Shown piece by piece: positions 26,591 to 37,700 of a DNA stretch of 64,000 nt. The DNA is from Tetrahymena thermophila SB210 (lineage: Eukaryota; Ciliophora; Oligohymenophorea; Hymenostomatida; Tetrahymenidae). Made by a program: the position numbers and the translations under genes. The DNA lies in the NCBI RefSeq assembly GCF_000189635.1, contig NW_002476481.1, positions 1,116,001 to 1,180,000 of the forward strand. The letters are read 5' to 3'. Under the pieces are notes generated by a model. That model was not told where the DNA came from. It did not search any database and worked only from the letters and a program-made list of their open reading frames with translations. The stretch's first letter is position 1. Each line of letters starts with the position of its first letter.

Positions 26591-27085
26591 TATGAAAAAT
26601 TATAAAAGCTAACTTATAAATATTAGCATGTAAATTAATTAATAGGAGAGAAATAATCAAATAAATATTTTTTTTAGTTTATTCAAATTTTTTAGTAAAG
26701 GTTTTCGTTAACTTTTAAAAAATTCTAATCTCTTTAATTAGTTTTTAGGTAAAAAAAAGCACAAAAAAAAATATTATGTAATTTTTAGATTCTTAAAAAT
26801 ATTATATTTATTCTTTATTAGCAAAAATAATTCACATAAAACAATGATATCAGAATATTAAGCTTAATAAAACTAATTTTTTTTTAAATAATAAAATTTC
26901 CTAGAATAAAATAAAAAAATTTGTTTAATACATTTAAAATATTTTAATATATTTTTATACTGACTAATATACGATTTTAATTTATATTTAAAAGTTTAAA
27001 ACTAATCTAAATATTCATTTTATGGTTTCTTCATTATCAATTTATTAATTAAAAATTAACTATTCTTTTTGATTTCCATAGACTT
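26591..27085. repeat. Tandem duplicate, copy 2 (contains the true LRR-gene 3' end)
   Basis: The second copy of the ~490-bp unit overlaps the end of the final LRR exon and covers its 3' flank. Differences from copy 1 are mostly single substitutions and small indels, suggesting a fairly recent event. Confidence 0.8.
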
Positions 27086-28889
27086 TAATGGGCTTTATTA
27101 ATACCAAATTCAGTAACTTTGTTATCACTTTAAATAATATAATTTTATCAAATAATTTAAATGAAATATATTATAAATTACAATATGTTAAGACTGATGA
27201 AATACATTTTCTTACACTTATTTAAGCTCTTTGAAAGCTAAATAATACCCACATCTCTGATAAAGTTCATCCTATTAAATAAGTTAGTTTATTTTAAAAA
27301 ATAAAAAAATTTAAATATCATAGTACCATAACATTAATTTAATAAACTCTAGATTTTAATTTTTTTGAAGCCACTCTCCTAATTTTTGTATTCCAATACA
27401 TCCTAAGTTATTAAAGCTGTTTATAAAGGAAATCTGTTTCGTTTGGTTTATAAATTTATTAATGTTACCCCATGTTTAACCAAATCTTAGTTAAGTTTGG
27501 ACATGCAAAAATAATTTCTCCAAACTTTTCAGGCATAAAATCAGTTAAATTACAATTCCTATAAAAAATATTTTAATTACATCAATAATTTTTTACAATT
27601 CTTAATGAATATTAAAATTTATTTATTATTTTTTTGAATAAATTAATTAATTCATTATTTTTATCATTTTCAGATTTTTTAACAGCACTTACTTATTAAA
27701 ACTTAAATAAAATATTATTTTATTAAAGCTTAAATATTTTATTTGTTTAAATTGTTTTTTACTAACATATTTTAAATAAATTATTACACAAATGAAAGAT
27801 CTAAAGCAGCTAAACTCCTAATAAATGGTATTTACTAAGCTAATAATATTACACCATTTTCTGTTAACTTATTATCACTATTATTCATAAGTATTTTATT
27901 AAGTTAAATCAAAGTTTTTTATAATAATAAAAATTAAATTAAATTAATTGAAAATCAAACTAAAATTATTAATATTATTTAAAAATAAATTAAATACTTG
28001 AGTGATATTTTCACAGATGAAACATTTTCACAATTCCTTAATGCCATACCTAACAATTAAGCACCTATATCACTAATAGAATTATCACTAATTTATTTGA
28101 ATAATTAACATTTTTAATTAAAAATATTAATTTCCTTACCTTAGAATTATTTCTAGTGTTACTATGCCTAATACTTATGAACTAATTAAATTATTTAGCT
28201 TTTATATGGTGAAATCCGTAATTCTATTATTTCTATTACAATTAATAAATTAAAATTTTACTTAAAATGAAATTTACTCCATATGGAGTGACATATATTT
28301 CAAATTTATATTTGTTAGTATGCCTTCCATCAAAGCTTATGCACCAATATCAGAAACTAAATTATCACTTATGAATAAAAATGAAGATTTAGATTATTTT
28401 ATCAAATTTAAACTTATTTACTTTAAATTTATCTTAATTGATTTTAAATTTTTACACTAAACTATTCCTTAGACTAGAAAAACACAACCATCATTATCAA
28501 TATTGTTTTCTCTATATATATTTATTTATGGATAATTTAGCTCAAAAAAAGTTATTTTACTCTAATTATATTTAAAAAGAATTAAGATTTTAAAAATGAG
28601 AAATTGACTCTCCTAGCTGTTTAGCTCCTTCGTTTCCAATTTATCTTTGACTATTATTTTTAAAGAAATTATTTTTAATAACTTAAATCATTTTACTTGA
28701 AATTTATAGAAATAGAAGAAAGACTTTTGAATTTATCCAAAGCTTCATTTATTTATTAAAAATTAAAATCCAATTAGCCATCATTTTAGCTTAGTAATTA
28801 ATTTAATAATTTGTTTATAATTATTTTGTTATTTGAGTTGATTCAATTTACTTCAAATTAAATTCCTAAAAAGACTCATCGTTATTCAT
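27037..28889 (-). CDS. Leucine-rich-repeat protein, one LRR per exon
   Basis: Twelve exons give 344 residues: 28852-28889, 28697-28789, 28561-28650, 28422-28511, 28278-28367, 28140-28232, 27998-28087, 27788-27877, 27469-27558, 27327-27416, 27182-27271, 27037-27127. Each exon after the first encodes one ribonuclease-inhibitor-like LRR (pattern D/NN.ITD.G...L...L..C.NL..I.L). Internal exons are 90 nt (two are 93) and all eleven introns are phase 2, so exons could be gained or lost without breaking the frame. The first exon is only a 12-residue leader. No signal peptide or membrane segment is visible. The longest intron (27559-27787) is the least certain and might hide a decayed repeat. The gene is divergent from the SDR gene at 29335. 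Confidence 0.85.
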
Positions 28890-29334
28890 TAGATAGCTTG
28901 CTTTTTTAAATAAAAAAACTAAAAATACTACTTTTAAAATTAATTTAATAGAATTAAAAATAATTTAATAAAATAATATTTTACTTTCAATTAACTCTAT
29001 TTTATTTTTTTAAAACTTAAGTTTGCTTTTTATCTCTCAATATTTGCTTCTAAATTGAAAAAATAAATTATTTAAATGTTATCTTATATTTTACATTTAA
29101 AAATTGTTAGCATTCTCTCATTTTTTAGTTTTTTGTTTTGAAAGAAATAAAATTATAATGAACAAGATATAAATTATGATACATTTAAGATGTATTTATT
29201 TAAATTATTTTTAGCACAAGTGTAAATTATACGAAAGATACTTGATTTTCCAATTAAATAGGTATATTCGAAATGTAAATAGATTTATCTTAAAAAATAT
29301 CTTTTCTCATAATTTTGCTGAATATTACAAAGAA
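28890..29334. other. Divergent promoter region (LRR gene / SDR gene)
   Basis: This 445-bp AT-rich segment separates two oppositely transcribed genes, so it should contain both promoters and 5' UTRs. No specific motif could be assigned. Confidence 0.5.
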
Positions 29335-30192
29335 ATGTTATAAATTAAAAAAGTTGTCCTTATAACTGGTTCAAACAAAGGTTTAGGTTTCGGCCTAGTT
29401 GAAGATATTCTAAGCAAAAACTCATCATAATTTAGAGTTATTATGACAGCAAGAGACTAGCTTAGAGGAGAAGAGGCTTTCTAAAAAATCAAGGCCAAGT
29501 ACCCTGCAGAAGAAGTAGACTTTCATCTTTTAGACATTGAAGATGAACAATCAAGAATAAATATTGTAAAATATATTGCTGAAAAATATGGAAAAATCGA
29601 TATTTTAGTTAATAATGCTGCTTATTTACTCACTCACGATTTATTCAATTAACCTGAAGGTTATTAACCCTCTGTTGAGACAGCAAAAAGGACATTTTCA
29701 ATCAATTTGTTTGGAACAATCTCGATGACTCAATAGATTATCCCTTACCTTGCAGACGATGGAAAAATACTTCAAATTTCTTCAAGAGCAGGTTAAATTA
29801 GTAGATAACCTTAACAAACATAGCAAATTCTTAGTAATTCAGAAGGATTTTCTGTACAAAAAATAACTGAACTTGCTGAAGACTTCTACAAGTAATGTGA
29901 AAATAAAATCTAGCCTTAAGATTAAAGATGGTCTTTTAGTGCTTATGAAGTGTCTAAGTGCCTATTAAACGCTTTTACCAGACATGTTGGATTAAGCTTG
30001 TTAAAATAAAACTAATCAATGTATAACATCACTCCTGGATGGGTCAAGACAGATATGGGTACAGACAATGCACCAAGAACTGTTGAAGAAGGAAATGATA
30101 CTTCATATTATTTGATTTCAACTGTTCCTTTTGGTAGAAACGATAATCTTAATTGTAAGTTTATTGGTGATAGAAATGTTATTGATTGGTGA
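29335..30192 (+). CDS. Short-chain dehydrogenase/reductase, carbonyl-reductase-like (copy 1)
   Basis: Single exon, 285 residues. The nucleotide-binding motif TGSNKGLG (residues 11-18), the NNA motif, the catalytic Ser pair (149-150) and YxxxK (Y204, K208) are all present, so a working NAD(P)H-dependent reductase is expected. The long stretch between NNA and the active-site Tyr, and the GWVKTDMG segment near the C-terminus, resemble animal carbonyl reductase (CBR1-type), a classical SDR acting on quinones and carbonyls. The substrate cannot be read from sequence. A paralogue follows in the same direction at 31497. Confidence 0.9.
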
Positions 30193-31496
30193 AAAAAGGC
30201 TCATTAAATTCACAAAACAAACTAAATTAATATTATTTTACTTTTTTTTCATTTTGTTTTAGTATTTAGATTATTTTTTAAGTAAATTTTATTAGAAACT
30301 TTTCTATTTTTATGTATTTAATTGCTTTATTTAGCTAAATTGCTAAAAATTATTTTATAGTTGAAATAATTTAAGATATTAAATTTTATTTTTAAAAAAA
30401 AACCAAAATTGTTCTAAAAGTAAAGGATTTTAATTAAATGAATTAGTAAAAATAATATTATTTATTATTTAATTAACTTTAACTATTGATTTTTATAAAG
30501 GCAAAGAAAGATTATTTACTTTTTAAATGTTTTGAAATTATAATTCAGATGCCAATAATTATAAACAGAGAATTTAATTTTAAAGATTTAATAAAAGTTC
30601 TACTTTCATTTAAAAAAAAATCGTAGAAAAAAATATTTGAAATAAATATTTTATATTATTTTTGTGTTTAAAAAATAAACTTATTTAGCTAACTCAAGTG
30701 TTCATAATCTTAAAATAAATAAATTATTATAACCTAATAATAAAATAAAATTTAACTCCATAATTGAAAACAGTGATGAAAACTTAGCAAAATAATCATC
30801 TACTTGTCATTAAATTCTTATACATAAAATATTTAAAATATTATTAATTTGAACAAAATAGAATTTTTTATGTATTTAAAGTAGATTAATAATAAATAAA
30901 AACAAAAATTTTGATTATTTTTCTTCTAAATAAAAAAACCTTTAACTTTAAATTTATTAGTTTTTGTATAATTATGTTTCATTTAACTGCTATTAAAAAA
31001 TGACTTCTTTAAATATATCTAAAGAATTTATTAAAAATTTATTTAATAGAGAAATATTAGATTTAAAATGATTATTTATAAAAATTTTAAAATAAATATT
31101 TTTTTATTTTAATTTTATACATAATTACTCATAATTATTGTTCAGTTTTAGAAATATTCAATAACTTACATTGTTCTCATTTTAAAAAAATTTTAAACTT
31201 CCTATTCATAAGCATGAAATATCATTTTCATTTTCCATTTCTTTTTGTTTGAAATTGCATCTTTTTCTAAAATTTTTTAATGTTAATTAAAAATTAAATA
31301 TTATTTAATAGAAATACTACTATAAAAGGCATATTAACTATAGCTGGAATTTTCAAAATATTTACTTACAGTGTTTATTTTGTTTGATAGATAGATAGAT
31401 AAATTATCAGAAAAATCTTTATTAAATTTATCATCAAAAAAATAATTAATTAATATATTGAAAATTTTACAAATTTCTAAAGAGAATTAATAAAAA
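30193..31496. other. Spacer between SDR paralogues
   Basis: 1.3 kb of AT-rich DNA with a short GATA run at 31388-31400. No remnant of a third SDR copy was seen. Confidence 0.5.
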
Positions 31497-32351
31497 ATGG
31501 AAAAAGTTAAAAAAGTTGTTTTAATAACTGGTTCAAATAAAGGCCTGGGTTATGGTTTAGTGGAAGATCTTCTTTCTAAACACTCTTAAAAATTTAAAGT
31601 AATTATGACAGCCAGAGATCAATTAAGAGGTATTTAAGCCTAGTAAAAAATAAAAGAGAATTACCCAAACGAAGAAGTTGATTTCCATCTTTTGGATGTA
31701 GAAAATGATAATTCAAGACAAGTTGCCTTCAAATATGTTTAAGAGAAATATGGCAAAATTGATGTATTAGTTAATAATGCTGGTTATTTATTTCATTCAG
31801 AATTTTAAAAGGAGGAGAGCTACCAACCTACTTTAGATGTTGCCTAAAAAACTTTAAACATTAATTTATTTGGGGCTATTGAAATGACTGAGCTTTTCTT
31901 ACCTATACTAGCTGATGACGGGAAGATAATATAAATATCTTCTAGAGGAGGTTGGATGTCTAATTAGCCTGAAGCTACCTAAAAAATATTTACAGATCCT
32001 AAAAATTTCTCAAAAAAATAAATTTTTGATTTTGCTCAAGACTTCTACAAACAATGTGAAACTAGAATTGATAATGAAAAAATGAGATGGTCTTTTAGCT
32101 CTTACGAAGTATCCAAATTTCTTTTGAATGCCTATGTTAGATACTTAGGAAAGTAATTACTTAAAGAGAATTAACAGATGTTTACAATAACTCCTGGTTG
32201 GGTAAAAACAGACATGGGAACAGATAAAGCAGAAAGAACCATTGAAGAAGGCAACGATACCACACTATATCTCATAACTTAGGTTGCCTTTGGTAAAAAT
32301 GAGGAACTAAACTGTAAATTTATTGGCGATAGAGTAGTAATTGATTGGTGA
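31497..32351 (+). CDS. Short-chain dehydrogenase/reductase, carbonyl-reductase-like (copy 2)
   Basis: Single exon, 284 residues, clearly paralogous to the gene at 29335 along the whole length. TGSNKGLG, NNAG, the Ser pair and YxxxK (Y203, K207) are intact. The two proteins differ mainly in the loop after NNA and in the region before the active-site Tyr, which shapes the substrate pocket in this family, so the copies may act on different substrates. Gene order and orientation indicate a tandem duplication. Confidence 0.9.
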
Positions 32352-32830
32352 AATAAATTAATAAATCTTTAAGTGTTTGTCATTTGTATAATTCAAATAT
32401 GTATATATATCATAAGTAAAGGACACACTTAAAAATGTAATAATGAATAAAAGATTTTTTTATGTAATGTTTCTTTATAAAAGAATACTTTCTTGCATAT
32501 TTATTTATTTTTTTAATAAATTTTTCATGAATTTTTTCCAATAAAAATCAAACAAAATAATTAGAACAACATTTTTGATTACTAAAAAAATTAAAATGTA
32601 CGGTTTTATAAAAGCAATAATACTATGGTTTTTGTTACTTTCTTGAATAATTTAATATTATTTTGTTACGTATATTATTTAAAAAATAGTTCAACTTACA
32701 TTTCTAACTAGGTTTAAAATTAATAATAAAATAATTAGTAACTATAGGGATAAAAACAATTCAACATTCACTTTTGTTTGTGAAGAATTTAAAAAAGTTA
32801 TCAATATTTAGTCTTATTTAGTGCAAATAT
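32352..32830. other. Short convergent spacer
   Basis: AT-rich spacer of about 480 bp between the 3' ends of the second SDR gene and the cytochrome-b5-like gene. Nothing else was recognised. Confidence 0.5.
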
Positions 32831-33174
32831 TCATAAAAATAAAAAGTAATAAAAAAGTGCAACAACAATCAGAATAAATAATGGTATAATAGTCATTTTA
32901 TTATCAGGAATATTTTCCCCTTCTTTTCTTACTAAATTTCCTACTTTCAGTCCTTTGAGAATATCTCTAATTTCGCTTTTGTAGTGAATAGGATTTAAGT
33001 TAAAAAACCATGTTGCGTCCTTTCCTGCAAAGATGTTTATGTATGATTCACCTACAGGATGAAACTTTTTTTAGTTAGTCAGGTCATAAATTTAATCGTT
33101 AATGATGACCCAGCAATCATTTTTGCTATTGTGTTTCTAAACTTCAGAATATTCAATTTTTCTTGAATTACTCA
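32831..33174 (-). CDS. Tail-anchored cytochrome-b5-like protein with an apparent frameshift
   Basis: The first 18 codons (33174-33121) read into the classic cytochrome b5 start (YSEV.KHNS), but the next conserved block (NDCW, IYDLT, HP.G, GKDAT, second heme His in NPIH) lies in another frame that runs from 33121 to the TGA at 32831-32833. The switch falls in a run of four A on the coding strand (33120-33123) where five would be in frame, giving 114 residues. A hydrophobic C-terminal tail of about 20 residues predicts ER or outer-membrane anchoring. The usual HPGG reads HPVG. Explanations are a sequencing or assembly indel, a recent pseudogene, or a 17-nt intron (33124-33140), which is unlikely because it would remove KHNS. 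Confidence 0.7.
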
Positions 33175-34708
33175 TAATAAAAGATAATTTTTAATCTCTA
33201 CCTGCTTATCAGTTCTAAAAAAAAGATATATTTTTGATTAAAAATTTAACTGATATTTTAAATTAATGCAAAAAAGATGATACCAAATGACATAAATTAG
33301 CTTTTAATTTTTTTAATATTTTTACATGTAAAAATTTATTAAATTTCTACTCATATTTCCTATTTAAAATAATAATTATTTTCTAAAATATTATTTTACA
33401 GTTTTAATTTAATTAAAATATCAAAGTTTTTGTAACAGATATAAAATTTTGTGAGTTTTTTCTCTTAACTTAATAAAATAAGCTAAGGCAAAAATAAATT
33501 TTTTACATCTATTTGTTAATTATAAAATATTCTAAATATACTTTTATTTCTCTTTAAAATAGAAATTTATTCAAGCAATATTAAAATTATAATCAGGGTT
33601 TATGATAAAGTCATCAAAATTGCTTGATTATAAATTTTTGTACAATCCTTTTTTGGAATTTTAAAATTTTCATTGTTGAAAATTATTAAAAAAAGAATTA
33701 TCTCTACTCATTTTAAATAATGAAGAGAGGTTAATGTTAATTTGAAAATGAATAATAATCCTAATTAAAATTCAAAAAATATTTAAAATCAAAATAAATA
33801 AAAACAATTTTTGAGTTAGTGAAAGTCAGAACTGTAAAGAGAGAGAAAGAGAGTAAAAGATAAATTGTTTAGTTATTTTTTGAAAATTTGATAATAAATA
33901 ATAAAGAGAAATACATAATGAATGTGAGCATTTTACTTTAAAAAGAAATTTTCATAATATAATTATTATTAGATATTTTAATATGGAAAAGTGTTTAGTA
34001 ATATATTCATTTCGTTCATTACTATTCGTTTATTTGTATTGCTATTGTTATTGTTATTGTTAATATTATTATTATTGTTATTATTATTAATAGTTAGTTA
34101 ATTAGACTGTTCTTACTAATTAGAATTACTTTAAATTAAACATTTCTAATTCTTATCATAAATAGTTTTTTATATAGTATTGTATGTATTTTTTTATAGA
34201 GAAAAAGACTTTTAAGATGAAGAAGTATAAGTAATTATTTATTTATGTATGTATTTTTATTAGTGTATTAATTTAATCAAGCTATTTTATTATTTTATTT
34301 CAATCCATTTCAGTGCTAATATAATAGTATCCTCTTTAGGTTTTAGATTCATTCATTATACTAATGAATTAATTACATATTTTATGATGATTTCTACTTA
34401 ATTCTAAGTGCTTTCCTTGAGTACTTACTTATTTACTTTAATAATTTATAGCTCTATTTACATCATTTTTATATATGATTAATTTGAATATAAATAAGAA
34501 AATTTTGGAGAAATTAAAGGCAGCAAGTACTTTGAATTAATCAACTTTAATGCCTTTTGACTTTTTTACTTACTTATTTCGTTTGTTTATTTACTCTATA
34601 TCGCTTTTTAACTTTAGTTTTCTTGTAAAATAAATTTCTTTGAGATTTCCTTTTACGAATTAACTAATTACTGTCTTTAATTTTCTGAATATTATGCATT
34701 TAGATAAA
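33175..34708. other. Intergenic spacer with simple repeats
   Basis: AT-rich spacer of 1.5 kb. It holds a GA-rich run (about 33834-33855) and a TTATTG/TTA microsatellite (about 34036-34094). A short inverted pair, TCAAGCAAT near 33573 and ATTGCTTGA near 33620, could form a hairpin. No gene was seen. Confidence 0.5.
34036..34094. repeat. TTATTG/TTA microsatellite
   Basis: A run of TTATTG and TTA units lies in the spacer 3' of the MAPKKK gene. It is similar in composition to Asn-codon tracts in nearby genes but is not in an open frame here. Confidence 0.7.
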
Positions 34709-37700
34709 TCAATCGCCATTTAAGAAAGGATGCTTTAATAATACATCAGCCGTTGGTCTTTCTTTTTTGTCAAATGTACAACATTACCTTATAAAATCCT
34801 TACATTCATCTGACAAGTGTTCAGGAATAGGAGGACATTAATTAGTTTTTACTATTAGAGCTAATTGAGGGAAAGTTCTACAATCTGGCCTAATAAAAAT
34901 TAATAGATTTAATATAAAATATTATAAATTAAAAATATTTTACCATGGATGTTTTCCAGTAGCCATCTCGATCATGGTGCATCCAAGACTCCAAATATCA
35001 CTTTTTCTTCCATGGGATTCTTGATTTAAGAGTTCAGGAGCCATCCAATATAATGATCTAAATTATAATAAGATAAAATTTAAATCATTTAATTTAATTC
35101 TATATTGAATAAATAAATATATTACCCTTTAATAGAATTACAAAATTCTGATCCATCAGCTGTTGGCAAGCAAATTGTATCTCTATAACGTGCAGCGCCA
35201 AAATCTGCTAACTTTACTGTGCCATTTCCATCAGTTAATATATTTGCTCCCTAAAGAATTTTATTAATATATGTTAACTATAAAATAAAGCATTGAATTG
35301 TTTTAAATTAAATTTTTACTCTCAAAAAAATATTTTTTTCACAACTAACTAAATTTAATTGATAATATAACAAAATTATTAGAAGAATAAATGAATTACT
35401 TTGATATCTCTGTGGACTATTCCTTGAGAATGGAGATATGCAAGTCCTGAAATGATCTATTTGACAAACTTTTTAATTAGAGCTTCTTCAAATCTACCAA
35501 ATTTTTCAAGCATAGAAGATAGTGAACCTCCAGGCATTTGTTCCATATAAATAAGTATGTTATCCTCTTCGTGCTTGCAATCATAATACTTGACAATATT
35601 TGGATGCTCTAAGTGATTTAAAAGTGCTATCTCTTAGAGATACTATTCTAACTTTTCTTAAAGCTTATTATTGTCTTTCAATCCTAATTTCAGCTATTTA
35701 ACTGCAATAAATTTTCCTGTTTTTTTAATGAAGCCCTTATAGACTTTTCCGTATGCTCCTATTTTTAGTAATTAATAAGATAAATTAACAGTTTTTACTT
35801 AAAATAGAAAATATTTTTATTTGCGTTAATTTGTAAATTTGAAAATTTATTCATCATAACTTATTAAATGTAAAAATAAAAGTAATTGAAACAGTATTTT
35901 TTAGATGAAATAGATGAACAATTTTGTTAATTAAAAAATTTTGATTAGATTTAAATTTTTTAATTAGTAAGAAACAAATTAATAATCGATCTATCTATAG
36001 AGCCAATTCATCAAATAGACAATTTGAAAAAATTAATCTTTTGTAAAAAAAGATTTTGGGAATTTGTAAATTAAATAAATCATCTTCGTTTGAATGATTG
36101 TTTGTTTTCTTGTTTATTAGTATGTTTTTTGAAAAAGATTGATTTATCAAATCTCATGTAATTATGTGTAAAGATAAAAATTCTTTTATTTATGTAAAAT
36201 TTAGAAAAGCGCGAACTTATTTTAATATAAACATTTCTGAATATTTTTGAGAGATTTATTTATTTTTTTTTTAAGCAAAGATTACAATTAGCCAATTCGA
36301 ACTAATTTAAGACTTTAAGGATAAAATTAAGATTTAATTTCATTAAATTCTACAATTAAGATTCCTTATTGAATATTTTATTTTTTAAGCAAAATTAGAA
36401 AATGCTTTTAGATTTTATGTTCTTCCTACTAAAATTAGTTTTAGAGGAGATTATCTTTTTTTATAAATGTAAGTAACCCTGAAATAATATTTAGCAAATA
36501 ATTGCTTATTTCTATTAATTTCTGTTAATAGACTATTTTAACTTCAAACAAAATTTAAAGTCTTCTTTATTTAATGATATTTTATTTGATTTATTATGCT
36601 AGATTCCCTATATAAATAAATACTATTTTAAAATGATCTTTTACTTTTATTAAGTTATTTATTCTTTTGATTACTTCAAATTTATTTTTTCTTTCATTTA
36701 AATTTTTTAAATAATTTGGATTGAAATATATAAAATAATATTTTAAATATATATATATATATATACCTTCACCAAGAAGTTCTCTTAGCTCAACGTCATG
36801 AAATGGATTCGTTCCAGTTATCATAATATCATCATGTCTGTTTGAGTAATCATTGCTTATTGCTTTTTTTATGCTAAGGGTTTTTATGTTTAGCAGCGTG
36901 CTCATTTAATTCAGACTAAATAAGTTGTTATTCTAGTTAATGCTGTTTAAAATATTTTAGCCATTGCTTTAAAGTTGAGATTAAAGATTAAATTGTGGAA
37001 ATTTGTTTTAAATCTGCTAAATTTGCTATAATTATTGCTGCTATTATTGCTAATGTTATTAATTAATATTCTATTAGACTTATACCTAATGCACAGGTTA
37101 ATGAGCTAAAAGCTGCTATTGCTTTTAACTAATTCTACCTATTGAAGTACGTTTTGAAGATTTAGGATTATTTGTGTTTATGGTATTTAGGTTATTGTTA
37201 TTGGATATATTTAAACATAGCTTAGGAGAATTATCTCTTCTATTAATGTTAGCTTAATCAATATTTTTATCATGCTAAATAAAAAACTACTTCTCATCCT
37301 TAGAAGGAAACTTAAAAAGTAGGTGCTAATTTTTGTTTTCTTCTTCTTAGTCATCGATTGAGAAAGGCTCTGTTTGCTAATTCTACTAAGCTGCTATAAT
37401 TGTGTGATGAGTTTCAGTAACATCGTTGTTTGAAGATATCATAGACTTTTCTTTCTTTTTCTTTCTTTCTAGCTACTCTCTTTGATTTTGCCAGTAAGAG
37501 TTCTTTCTCACGATAGCATTTACTTGCTAATTTAATTTATTATTTTAAATATTGCCTCTGCGGATTATGCTATTTCCTTCTTCTGACTAAATGTGAGTAG
37601 ATGGCTATCTAATTATCTTTTTAATCATGTTTTGGCTGATTTTATTTGCGCTTCTTGAGCTTAAAATTCTTCCCTGCTAATTGTTAACATGGTTGCTTCC

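Noticed and set aside
33124-33140. 17-nt GT-AG intron in the cytochrome-b5-like gene
   Set aside because: It would restore the frame but is far shorter than other introns here and would remove the conserved KHNS motif; a one-base indel fits better.
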